A stretch of DNA of 18,308 bases. It comes from an uncultured Muribaculaceae bacterium. Its GTDB lineage: Bacteria > Bacteroidota > Bacteroidia > Bacteroidales > Muribaculaceae. The position numbers and the translations under genes were made by a program. Positions 6,501-13,814 of this stretch are shown piece after piece. A model generated the notes under the pieces. That model was not told the origin of the DNA. It saw only the letters and a list, made by a program, of their open reading frames with translations, and made no database searches. The stretch's first letter is position 1. Each line of letters begins with the position of its first letter. The stretch is taken from assembly GCA_910585275.1 (NCBI GenBank), contig CAJUCW010000052.1, forward strand, positions 1 through 18,308, given 5' to 3'.

Positions 6501-6950
6501 CTCAGGGAGTTTATCCACCATGGCGGGGACTTAATCGTCAGCGGTGCCTACGTTGCAAGCGACCTTCTTGATTACCGTTCTCCCGACGGAAGCCGCGAAT
6601 TTGCGGAAGAGGTGCTTGGAATCAATCTGGCAGAAGGTCCGAAATCCATGACGGGAAGAGTAGCACTTAAGCCGATAAAAGGTTTTGCCGGATCAAACAA
6701 AGCAATCTCCTATAGCAATAATTTGAACGACAAACAGTATATCGTGGAGAAACCCGACGTGCTCTCCCCTTCCGGAAGAATCGACTCGGAAGTGTTTATG
6801 ACTTTCTCCGACACCGACATGCCGGCCGGAATCCTTACAAAGAAAGGCAAAAGCAAAGGAGCGGTGATGAGTGTGCCTTTCGAGTCGATCAAAGATAAGG
6901 GAGAACGCGACAAACTGATGATAGAGATTCTTAATTATTTCAACAAATAG
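3588..6950 (+). CDS. Exported golvesin-domain protein with split amidase-like domain (xanthan-lyase-like)
   Basis: The 1120-residue protein begins with a signal peptide (MKFRRFFYIFITLVIALAG, cleavage around 22-28) and a Lys/Ser/Thr-rich stretch at about 29-78. An N-acetylmuramoyl-L-alanine-amidase-like fold appears in two parts: SHG near 222-224 and RERD near 270, then ALHSDAG (His603) and PTSLIEFMSHQN (Glu685). These resemble the zinc-binding and catalytic positions of the Amidase_3 family. Between the parts lie a golvesin-like beta domain (about 337-442) and an acidic Glu/Asp-rich linker (about 461-517). An FN3-like domain follows (about 740-820), then an unassigned C-terminal domain ending at 1120. 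Bacteroides relatives are commonly annotated as xanthan lyase, which I consider unsupported here. A periplasmic or surface role on peptidoglycan or another glycan is likely. The gene has its own promoter and is monocistronic or nearly so. Confidence 0.82.
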   Translation: MKFRRFFYIFITLVIALAGIGASETYAAKKRSKAKTTATSKKSSSKKKKTTTAKSTTKKKTSRKKKTTRKKKRRKSSTIAHKQYVAPVETPQNDSLTLLVNSEVISWIPENINPGGLRVNSVKIDGKTKSAKVKLNENFTYLPVTSQLVSDMRKKIESVLPDSISDYYVSLNVGDRNYSYYITTIDKLPEQHRKNVPFVVAAEPYIQPKKGMEGDIVAVWPSHGRYFKPGSGVWQWQRPQLFEIVEDTHTMSYILPYVVPMMENAGAYVMLPRERDINRNEVIVDNDTNDAGQIFSQPYYKELTGSKPWVNGEGEGFIYDLPDFRDTENPFENGTYRQTTTVTAGVPSIAAWYADIPEDGEYAVYVSYKSLPNSSEDAHYIVNYSGGSREFRVNQTMGGGTWIYLGTFPLEAGYSDTEPIVTLSNVSATADRVITADAVKIGGGMGNIARSNRRADIYLDPSTPEEVIEKLEAEEDAIDAEEEEADEETESENEEDEITDVNENDLSEKEAETPSTPASKNQPKGTAPVFKTSGMPRFLEGARYWLQWAGMPEYVYSPYHGTDDYKDDYTSRGHWVNYLAGGSRVLPNQEGLKIPVDVTMALHSDAGKRADDTFVGTLGIYYTNGGDSYVDGTPRSNSRTLTDMLMRQITGDIRQTWEPNWTRRSMWDKSYVEARVPEVPTSLIEFMSHQNFADMKYGLDPAFRFTVSRSIYKAIGRFIAERKDRKFVVQPFPVKDFSIRRTKKDHYRLSWQPTPDRLEPTAMPSKYIIMERTADELGFHYLGETTSTHFDIKVEDNDIHSFKVIAGNEGGLSFPSEVLALKESAGEHDPVLIINGFTRVSGPENFSKDGNAGFDSETDFGVPFINDISFIGYQTEFRRNAGEAFGKSDGNYASQVIAGNTFDFPYIHGESIAAAGQGFVSTSVGAVVAGDVKLSDYKTIDLILGKQKVTVTGNGNTGMRFISFPSRLQHELREFIHHGGDLIVSGAYVASDLLDYRSPDGSREFAEEVLGINLAEGPKSMTGRVALKPIKGFAGSNKAISYSNNLNDKQYIVEKPDVLSPSGRIDSEVFMTFSDTDMPAGILTKKGKSKGAVMSVPFESIKDKGERDKLMIEILNYFNK

Positions 6951-6955
6951 CCGGA

Positions 6956-7077
6956 TGTTGCAAAAACTTGAATCCATTTGAACGCAGGCACAAGCCTTCG
7001 GCATGTTTAATTGCAACCCCAATAGCTAATCAAACATGCCAAAGGCATGTCCCTACATTTATATCGGTTTTGCAACA
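6956..7077. repeat. 122-bp nested inverted-repeat element
   Basis: The ends TGTTGCAAAA (6956-6965) and TTTTGCAACA (7068-7077) are perfect 10-bp inverted repeats. Inside, GGCATGTTT (7000-7008) pairs with AAACATGCC (7032-7040). The same right arm can instead pair with GGCATGT at 7044-7050 (ACATGCC, 3-nt loop). A further TTGCAA lies at 7011-7016. No ORF belongs to it. It begins 5 bases after the upstream stop codon and ends 24 bases before the glycosyltransferase ATG. It resembles a small palindromic mobile repeat, and a terminator role for the inner hairpins is also possible. Confidence 0.62.
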
Positions 7078-7101
7078 CACTATGATGCATTAAAACATTC
7101 T

Positions 7102-8445
7102 ATGAAACTGATACGATTCACTAACGTCGATGACCTCAGGGATGAGATTTTCAAGAACAGTCTCGAACAGTTTATCCTTGTAAAACTCGACGACAAAAAC
7201 ATATCTTTCGACGACAACTTCATGCAACGCATGGAAGAGGTGGCGGCAGATTCCGACGCCTCTATCACCTATAGCTACTATCGTGAGAAAGATGGCGACA
7301 AGATAATTCTTCATCCCGTCAACGATTATCAGTTCGGCTCTGTGCGCGACGATTTCGATTTCGGGAGCATCGTGCTCCTGAACGCCGCCGACGTGCTCGC
7401 CGCCTCAGAAGGATTTTCTACGGATGAAGCCGCCGCACCCGACGGAGGCTGGTATGCTTTGCGCCTGCATATGTCTATTGGGAAGACCGTGGCCTCCCTT
7501 CCGGAGTATCTTTATACGGTTGAGAAAGAAGATTTCCGCAAAAGCGGAGAGAAACAGCACGATTACGTTGACCCGCGCAATAGCTTCGTGCAGGCACATA
7601 AGGAGCGCGTCTTCACAGATTTCCTTACAGACATCGATGCCATGGTCCCACTCAACCCTCTCCGCCCCGACCTTTCCGAAGGAAAATTTCCTGTGGAGGC
7701 TTCTGTGGTTATCCCTGTCAGAAACCGGGTCTCGACCATCGGTGATGCAGTGAGATCTGCCCTTGCGCAAAAGGCCGATTTCCCGTATAACGTAATCGTG
7801 GTCGATAACGCGAGCACCGACGGCACGAGAGAGCTTCTCGAAGGTATTGACGATTCCAGACTCGTAATCATAAAAGTTGAAGAGAGCGAGTTTCTCGGCA
7901 TCGGTGGCTGTTGGAACAAAGCCCTCCTCTCCGAGCATTGCGGAAGGTTCGCCGTCCAGCTTGATTCCGATGATTTATATCCGGAAACAAACGTATTAAG
8001 CCGGATTGTCCGTAAATTCTACGATGACCGTTGCGCCATGGTTGTAGGCAGTTACATCATGACCGATTTCGACCTTAACCCGATACCTCCGGGCATCATA
8101 GACCATCGCGAATGGACCGCACTCAACGGAGCCAACAATGCTTTGCGCATCAACGGTTTCGGAGCCCCAAGGGCATTCTTCACCCCTATCGCGCGCAACA
8201 TCCTTTTCCCCAACGTTAGTTATGGGGAAGACTACGCGATGTGCCTGCGTATAAGCCGGGAATATGCCGTCGGCAGAATTTTTGACCCCATATATTGCTG
8301 CCGCCGCTGGCAAGGAAACAGCGATGCCGACCTCTCGGTCGAGAAAGTTAACGCAAACAACGAATATAAGGATTTCCTGCGTTCCGTAGAGCTGATTGCA
8401 AGAATCCGTGCAAATATGGATAAGGATGAATACACTCAGTCATGA
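7102..8445 (+). CDS. Family 2 glycosyltransferase with degenerate N-terminal region
   Basis: A GT-A-fold glycosyltransferase should move a sugar from a nucleotide donor in the cytoplasm; donor and acceptor cannot be read from sequence. The C-terminal domain (about 198-430 of 447) has VVIPVRNR, VVDNASTDGT, the metal-binding LDSDD (Asp288-Ser-Asp290), and YGEDYAM (Glu376-Asp377, probable catalytic base region), followed by CCRRWQGNSDA. Residues 1-195 (with ITYSYYRE, FDFGSIVLLN, LPEYLYTV and DYVDPRNS) look like the second half of another GT2 domain without its nucleotide-binding part. An in-frame ATG at 7036 lies inside the repeat element, so I chose 7102 (MKLIRFTNVDD). The 3' end overlaps the DUF4922 gene by 20 bp, which suggests translational coupling. 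There is no signal peptide. Confidence 0.86.
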   Translation: MKLIRFTNVDDLRDEIFKNSLEQFILVKLDDKNISFDDNFMQRMEEVAADSDASITYSYYREKDGDKIILHPVNDYQFGSVRDDFDFGSIVLLNAADVLAASEGFSTDEAAAPDGGWYALRLHMSIGKTVASLPEYLYTVEKEDFRKSGEKQHDYVDPRNSFVQAHKERVFTDFLTDIDAMVPLNPLRPDLSEGKFPVEASVVIPVRNRVSTIGDAVRSALAQKADFPYNVIVVDNASTDGTRELLEGIDDSRLVIIKVEESEFLGIGGCWNKALLSEHCGRFAVQLDSDDLYPETNVLSRIVRKFYDDRCAMVVGSYIMTDFDLNPIPPGIIDHREWTALNGANNALRINGFGAPRAFFTPIARNILFPNVSYGEDYAMCLRISREYAVGRIFDPIYCCRRWQGNSDADLSVEKVNANNEYKDFLRSVELIARIRANMDKDEYTQS

Positions 8446-9340
8446 CGACGTAAAATCGATAATAGAAACCCAGCTCGCATTGTGGCCCCTCGCCAAGCAG
8501 AATTATGATGCGCTGATAAATGCGGAACGCCGCAACCTCCGCATAGGCGACCTCGACTGCGGCATACAATGGAATCCGGCCCGCATCGGCTCCACCGGTG
8601 CGAAAATAGATAAAGAATCTATAAAGAACCGGGAATGTTTTCTTTGCCGGCACAACAGACCCAAAGAGCAACTTATCACAGACATCGCCCCCGGATGGGA
8701 ATTGCTTGTGAATCCGTTCCCGATTCTGCCGGTGCATCTTACTATTGCTTCCTCTTCGCATGTGCCTCAGACAGGAGTGCCGGAAGACATTGTGCGGATA
8801 GCCGAGTCTCTTCCCGGAATGACAGTGTTTTTCAACGGAGCGAAGGCCGGCGCATCCGCACCCGACCATCTTCATCTGCAAGCCGTGCTTAAAGACGAAC
8901 TGCCATTGCTTCGCCTTGTAGAACACACACACAAATCTGAAAAATCAGACATCCTCACGTCAGCACAAACCGGTCTTGACCTCCCTTTCTATTTTATTTC
9001 CGGCATAGTGGCAAATGACTCTGAAGGGATAAAATATCTGAAAGCGGCATTTGCATATTGCGGAATTTACGACAAAGACTCTTCCGACAGGCGCGAACGT
9101 CTCAATGCGTTTTTCTGGATTGACACTAACGGATTTCTCAGATATGTAATAGTGCCACGCAAAGCGCATAGACCTGAATGTTTCTATCTGGAAGGAGATG
9201 CCAACAGAATGGTAAGCCCCGGATGCATCGACATGGCAGGCCTTATAATCACTCCGAGAGAAGAAGATTTCCGCATTCTTTCGGAGAATGAAATCAGACG
9301 GATTTATTCAGACGTTGCATTCCCTATGGATTATGAATGA
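8426..9340 (+). CDS. DUF4922 protein, GalT/HIT-like nucleotidyltransferase or phosphorylase
   Basis: The 304-residue cytoplasmic protein has hallmarks of the HIT superfamily branch that includes GalT, Ap4A phosphorylase and GDP-L-galactose phosphorylase: CFLC (Cys71, Cys74, possible zinc site), VNPFPILPVHLTI (from about 95), and FFNGAKAGASAPDHLHLQ with the H-x-H-x-Q active site (His148, His150, Gln152). In such enzymes the second histidine takes up the nucleotidyl group. The substrate of this family is not known to me; a sugar-1-phosphate or a nucleotide sugar is a reasonable guess given the neighbouring glycosyltransferase. The ATG at 8426 is used rather than TTG at 8396. It overlaps the glycosyltransferase gene by 20 bp and the MFS gene by 8 bp, so the three are almost certainly one transcript. 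Confidence 0.82.
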   Translation: MNTLSHDDVKSIIETQLALWPLAKQNYDALINAERRNLRIGDLDCGIQWNPARIGSTGAKIDKESIKNRECFLCRHNRPKEQLITDIAPGWELLVNPFPILPVHLTIASSSHVPQTGVPEDIVRIAESLPGMTVFFNGAKAGASAPDHLHLQAVLKDELPLLRLVEHTHKSEKSDILTSAQTGLDLPFYFISGIVANDSEGIKYLKAAFAYCGIYDKDSSDRRERLNAFFWIDTNGFLRYVIVPRKAHRPECFYLEGDANRMVSPGCIDMAGLIITPREEDFRILSENEIRRIYSDVAFPMDYE

Positions 9341-10667
9341 TATCTCAATTACAAAAGTCTCACCCTGGCGTTGGATACCGACGCTATATATAGCCGAAGG
9401 ACTCCCCTATTTTGCCGTTAACACATTGACGGTATTGATGTACACCAACCTCGGAATCGGGGTGAAAGAAATGGCTTTCTATACAGGCTGGCTTTATCTC
9501 CCATGGGTGATAAAACCGTTCTGGAGCCCGTTCGTGGATTTGTTTAAAACCAAACGGTGGTGGACAGTTACAATGCAGTTGCTTATCGGATTGTGTATGG
9601 CATGCGTGGCGTTCACTCTCCCCACGGGCTTTTTTTTCGCCCTTACGCTTGCCGCATTCTGGCTGATGGCCTTTTTCTCAGCCACCCACGATATTGCCGC
9701 CGACGGCTACTATATGCTCGAATTGCCACCACACGAACAGGCGGCATACGTCGGGGTGCGTTCCACGTTCTATCGCATCGCGAGCGTAATCGGGCAGGGA
9801 GGGCTCGTGATTCTTGCCGGATGGCTTGAAGAAACCACCGGCAACATCCCTTTGGCATGGGCATCGGTATTTGTATTGCTGTCAGTGTTTTTTATATGTG
9901 TGGGATTTTATCATCTGAGATACATGCCCAGGCCGGAGGACGACAAACCAATGAAAAACGTGACCGCAGGAAGCATCTTGAAGGACTTCTGCATGACGTT
10001 TGTCACATTCTTCAGGAAGCCATATGTGATTTCCGCACTATTGTTTATGCTTCTATACCGCCTGCCCGAAGCCCTTTGCATCAAGCTTGTCCAACCGTTT
10101 CTCGTCTCCCCGCGAGATATGGGAGGTTTGGCGTTGACCACATCACAGGTAGGACTTGTAAACGGCACGGTAGGCGTAATCGCCCTCCTTTTGGGAGGGA
10201 TAGCCGGAGGCATCGCGATTTCGAAAGGCGGACTGAAGAGATGGCTATGGCCGATGGCATTAAGCCTCACGCTTCCATGCGCGTTTTATTGCATACTCGC
10301 AATGGCGCGCCCGGAAAGCATTTTATGGATTTCGACAGCCGTATTCATCGAACAGTTCGGCTACGGATTCGGATTTTCGGCATACATGCTTTACCTTATC
10401 TATTTCAGCCGAGGAGAAAGCCAGACATCGCATTATGCATTCTGCACTGCATTCATGGCACTCGGCATGATGGTTCCCGGCATGTTTGCCGGATGGCTGC
10501 ATGACGTTTTCGCACAATACAATCTCTTTGGCACCGACGGTCCACAAGGGTACATCAACTTTTTCTGGCTTGTGATGGTCGGGTGTATAGCCACCCTCGT
10601 TGTCTGCGCCCGCGTGCATATCGATGCCGGATTCGGGAAGAAAGTTCAGAATAAATCCGAAAGATAA
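9333..10667 (+). CDS. AmpG-like MFS transporter
   Basis: This 444-residue inner-membrane protein has about 12 hydrophobic segments. It shows AmpG-family features: EGLPYFAVNTL at 22-32, GWLYLPWVIKPFWSPFVD at about 52-69, and ATHDIAADGYY at 117-127. AmpG permeases import anhydro-muropeptides for cell-wall recycling, but Bacteroidota have several AmpG-like paralogues and the substrate here is unproven. The start at 9333 overlaps the DUF4922 stop (ATGAATGA), a classic coupled junction. An in-frame ATG at 9288 would add 15 polar residues before the transmembrane part and is less likely. The gene converges with the HAD gene and overlaps its 3' end by 22 bp. Co-expression with a glycosyltransferase and a GalT-like enzyme suggests uptake followed by sugar processing, which is inference. 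Confidence 0.87.
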   Translation: MNDISITKVSPWRWIPTLYIAEGLPYFAVNTLTVLMYTNLGIGVKEMAFYTGWLYLPWVIKPFWSPFVDLFKTKRWWTVTMQLLIGLCMACVAFTLPTGFFFALTLAAFWLMAFFSATHDIAADGYYMLELPPHEQAAYVGVRSTFYRIASVIGQGGLVILAGWLEETTGNIPLAWASVFVLLSVFFICVGFYHLRYMPRPEDDKPMKNVTAGSILKDFCMTFVTFFRKPYVISALLFMLLYRLPEALCIKLVQPFLVSPRDMGGLALTTSQVGLVNGTVGVIALLLGGIAGGIAISKGGLKRWLWPMALSLTLPCAFYCILAMARPESILWISTAVFIEQFGYGFGFSAYMLYLIYFSRGESQTSHYAFCTAFMALGMMVPGMFAGWLHDVFAQYNLFGTDGPQGYINFFWLVMVGCIATLVVCARVHIDAGFGKKVQNKSER

Positions 10668-11302
10668 TCGAGAATTTCTGCAGGAGTGCTGACAATGTGG
10701 TCGGCATAGGCATCCCGCAATTCGCTGACAGGACGGAATCCCCATGAAACCCCGATCGATTCTACACATGCCCGACGTGCCGTCTCCATGTCAACTCCGG
10801 AGTCTCCTATATAAAGCACTTCCGATTTAGGCGTAGGATGCTCGGAAAGGATGGAAAATATGATAGACGGGTCGGGCTTTGTGGGACGGTCGGGAATCTG
10901 GCCCTGAATCGACACGAAATCAATATCGGGGAAGAAATGCGTTACTATCTCTGTGGCTGCCGACTGATATTTGTTAGACGCCACCGCTATCGCGACACCG
11001 CGGGCCGACAATTCACGCAATAGTTCCGGAATGCCGTTATATGGCTTGGTATCGACCATACAATTCTTGTCATAATACTCGGTGAAAAGGGCAAGAAGTT
11101 CGTCGATGGTCTCTTTGTCGGCATCCGGCTGCGCTCTTTCCACAAGTTTACGAACACCGTTGCCAACCATATAATTATAGGCAGGGATAGGATGTTGGGT
11201 GAATCCTTTTTTGCGCAAGGCATAATTCACGGCCTCCCCGAGGTCGTAGATAGTATTAAGAAGTGTGCCGTCAAGGTCAAATATCGCTAACTTTTTCATC
11301 AT
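10646..11302 (-). CDS. HAD hydrolase, phosphoglycolate-phosphatase-like
   Basis: This 218-residue cytoplasmic phosphatase belongs to HAD subfamily IA. All four motifs are present: FDLDGTLLNT (nucleophile Asp9, acid/base Asp11), VASNK (Ser109), TKPDP (Lys142), and GDSGVD (Asp167, Asp171) for magnesium binding. A helical cap lies between motifs I and II (about 17-88), as in Gph and beta-phosphoglucomutase-like enzymes. The substrate cannot be read from the sequence; phosphoglycolate is the family default. The gene starts with two adjacent ATGs (11302 or 11299). It lies 18 bp after the TamL-like gene on the same strand, so the two are probably co-transcribed, and no promoter is seen between them. 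The 3' end overlaps the MFS gene by 22 bp. Confidence 0.9.
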   Translation of the reverse strand: MMKKLAIFDLDGTLLNTIYDLGEAVNYALRKKGFTQHPIPAYNYMVGNGVRKLVERAQPDADKETIDELLALFTEYYDKNCMVDTKPYNGIPELLRELSARGVAIAVASNKYQSAATEIVTHFFPDIDFVSIQGQIPDRPTKPDPSIIFSILSEHPTPKSEVLYIGDSGVDMETARRACVESIGVSWGFRPVSELRDAYADHIVSTPAEILDYLSDLF

Positions 11303-11320
11303 TCAAGAAATTACAAATAT

Positions 11321-13663
11321 TTAGAAAGGATAGCCGATGGAGAAATGGAATGAGGAATCCCGCCTCCAGTTCGGATGGATTATCGGCCATTCTTCCTGTC
11401 CCATGGCTGGATTATGGGCTTTCATGCCGAGGTCGAACCTTATGAGGAAGTAAGTAAAATCCATTCGCAGTCCCAACCCGTAGGCAGCGGCTATCTCCTT
11501 ATAGAACGAATTAAAATGGAACATTCCTCCCGGCTGGTTGGAATAATTATGGATTGTCCATATATTGCCCGCATCGATAAAAGCTCCGAGTTCAAGAACC
11601 CAAAACAGTTTGGCACGGTATTCCGCACTCAAGTCAAGACGAATGTCGCCACATTGATTGATAAAATCGCTAACGGAATTGGTTCCGGGATAACGCCCCG
11701 GGCCAAGAGTGCGCACATCCCATCCCCTCACGCCGTTGGCACCGCCGCCATAAAACCGCTTCTCAAACGGGAGAATCTCAGAGTTGCCATAAGGATAGCC
11801 TATACCGAAACCGGCATGAAAAGCGAGGGAATTTCTGAAGTCTATGGTGTGAAGGAAAGAGAAATCGGCATTGATTTTAAAATATTGCGAATAGTGTATT
11901 CCGAATATTTTATAAGGGTCTGTCCGGAAATCAGACCGGTGATGTATCACATTATTCAAAAGAAAGAGAAGGTTGCCTGCGATTTCCGCGTTAGCCCTCA
12001 CCGTATAGACGTTGCGCTGTGTGCGGGAATTCCAGGGAGTCGCTTCACGCTTGTTTGAATGATAGAAACTGAATCCCATCCTCATGATGAAGTGGTCTTC
12101 GTAGCTATACCTTAACAAGGGATTGTCAGGAGCTATCTGGTCGATAAAATTGTATGTGCTTTGAGGAAGATAGACGTAATTAATGTCGAGAGGTGTGAAG
12201 ATATAGCGGTTCTTGTTTTTATTATAAACCCATTTGTAAGACCACCCGGCGTTTGAGATTATTCTCGTATATTCCGGTCGTTCTTGATACGTCATAGCCA
12301 TATTGAACTCGGTCGTGGCATTTATCCGGCTTTTAAAACGTTCCGACAGGAACGGGGCCTTGAATTTCGGGAAATTGATGCCCATATCGAGCGAATACTC
12401 CATATAACGGTCGTGCAGAAGACCGTCGAGATTTCCACTCAACGATTCGTAAGCGCCTCGAAGCTTTGCGGTAAGCGTTTCAGAACCTTTTGCAATATTC
12501 CTGTGAGTATAAGTTGCGGCGGCGGCAACACCGAGGTCGCCCTCTGAATTCGTGCCTTCCAGTTCCAGGGATATGCTCTGGCTCTTCCCGGGCGTAAGGA
12601 GCACATAAGCATCGAGCATACGCGCATTCCCCACCGAGCCTGAATCAAGAAACCGTATATTGATAAATTTCAAAATATTAAACCGCGACAGGGCCTGATA
12701 CGTACGGTCCACGTCATTCTGACGGTATTGTTGTCCGGTGTGCAAGAAACAGTTTTCATAAAGAGCCTTAGGGCGCAGATATTTCTTGTCGCCGTAAAGA
12801 ATTATAATGTCACGGTATCCCACTGTGTCGGCGGCCGATATGGTCCGCAGCGATTCTTCTGAAGAGGGGTCGTAATTCGTTACGAAATAAATATTGCGTA
12901 TTGTGTAAACCTCATGCTTATTCGTTTCCTTCTGTTGTGAATACACAGGATTCATCGTCATCGTGAGGTCAACAAGACGGCTTCCTTCAGTTGTGTCGGC
13001 ATTGAAAGTGATATATTCTTTTGCAAAACCGTAATAACCGCTGTTGCGCATAATCTGAGTTATGATCTCCCTTTGGGTTTCAAGTAGCGTCCTGTCGAGT
13101 TTTTCACCGGGCTTGACAATAAACCGCGAGGAGTCTCTCATCACAAGCGTACGCAATGCCGAATCCGGGAAAGAATAGTCAATGGTCCTGACAACATGTG
13201 GATTCCCTGGATTAAGGGTGTATTCCACTTTCATTTTCCGTTTCTTTTCATCGACGAAAGTGTCGGTGGAGACTTGTGCACCGAGAAAGCCTTTGTTGAC
13301 CATGGCTTTCAAGAGCTGATCTTCTCCGGCCTGCGTCAAAGCCGAGTCATAAACCACCGGCGGCTCGCCGAGCTTCCGTATCCACCGGTTCCACCATTTG
13401 GTGGTGTCGTTGCCGCTCATGTTGTATATGCCCAGACGAAACTTCATGCTCCACAACATTTTGTGGTTGGGAAGTTGACGAAGATAAGTCATCATCTCCT
13501 GCGTATTGAAAGATTTTGTGGAATCGTTTATTCGTATATCCACATTGTCAAGCAGATAACTTCCTTTAGGCACATGACGGCTGCTCCCGCACCCTGTGAC
13601 TATAAAAAAAGGGAGCAGAACAGCGATGATGATGGAGGAGGTCTTTATCTTTCTTGAATTCAA
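11321..13663 (-). CDS. TamL-like outer-membrane assembly lipoprotein (BamA/TamA family)
   Basis: The 780-residue protein has a lipoprotein signal (IIIAVLLPFFIVTGC, acylated Cys25), POTRA-like N-terminal repeats, and a C-terminal Omp85 beta-barrel. The barrel shows NGVRGWDVRTLGPG near residue 645 (the conserved VRGF/Y-type loop-6 motif) and ends in FHFSIGYPF with a terminal Phe. Bacteroidota carry a lipid-anchored TamA relative, TamL, which works with TamB in outer-membrane biogenesis. No tamB gene lies in this window. There is no ATG near the N-terminus. A TTG at 13693 lies inside a promoter -7-like box, so I prefer the TTG at 13663 (MNSRKIKTSS), which gives a normal signal peptide. The gene is divergent from the thioesterase gene and upstream of the HAD gene. 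Confidence 0.85.
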   Translation of the reverse strand: MNSRKIKTSSIIIAVLLPFFIVTGCGSSRHVPKGSYLLDNVDIRINDSTKSFNTQEMMTYLRQLPNHKMLWSMKFRLGIYNMSGNDTTKWWNRWIRKLGEPPVVYDSALTQAGEDQLLKAMVNKGFLGAQVSTDTFVDEKKRKMKVEYTLNPGNPHVVRTIDYSFPDSALRTLVMRDSSRFIVKPGEKLDRTLLETQREIITQIMRNSGYYGFAKEYITFNADTTEGSRLVDLTMTMNPVYSQQKETNKHEVYTIRNIYFVTNYDPSSEESLRTISAADTVGYRDIIILYGDKKYLRPKALYENCFLHTGQQYRQNDVDRTYQALSRFNILKFINIRFLDSGSVGNARMLDAYVLLTPGKSQSISLELEGTNSEGDLGVAAAATYTHRNIAKGSETLTAKLRGAYESLSGNLDGLLHDRYMEYSLDMGINFPKFKAPFLSERFKSRINATTEFNMAMTYQERPEYTRIISNAGWSYKWVYNKNKNRYIFTPLDINYVYLPQSTYNFIDQIAPDNPLLRYSYEDHFIMRMGFSFYHSNKREATPWNSRTQRNVYTVRANAEIAGNLLFLLNNVIHHRSDFRTDPYKIFGIHYSQYFKINADFSFLHTIDFRNSLAFHAGFGIGYPYGNSEILPFEKRFYGGGANGVRGWDVRTLGPGRYPGTNSVSDFINQCGDIRLDLSAEYRAKLFWVLELGAFIDAGNIWTIHNYSNQPGGMFHFNSFYKEIAAAYGLGLRMDFTYFLIRFDLGMKAHNPAMGQEEWPIIHPNWRRDSSFHFSIGYPF

Positions 13664-13690
13664 GAGAACCTGGTTATTCTTTACGTCTTG

Positions 13691-13720
13691 CAAAGTTAAT
13701 AAAAAAATTTATTAATTTTG
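13691..13720. promoter_or_regulatory. Palindromic divergent promoter region
   Basis: The 30 bp form a near-perfect dyad: CAAAGTTAATAAA, then AAAA, then TTTATTAATTTTG (12 of 13 positions pair). Its two ends read as -7-like boxes facing outward: TAACTTTG on the minus strand (13698-13691) toward the TamL gene, and TAATTTTG on the plus strand (13713-13720) toward the thioesterase. A TTG at 13688-13690 could serve as the plus-strand -33 element (22 bp spacing). No clear -33 is seen for the minus direction. The thioesterase leader would be near 90 nt. Confidence 0.5.
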
Positions 13721-13814
13721 TGCGCCCATAGGCATCTGGAAGTAATGTGGGACATTAGTATCCGCCTTTACTTTGCTCTATGCCATCCCTTTTTGCTTAT
13801 AAACACATCAAAAA

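Noticed and set aside
9857..10504. 215-codon plus-strand frame within the MFS gene
   Set aside because: It is Arg/His-rich, out of frame with a clear transporter, and has no family resemblance.
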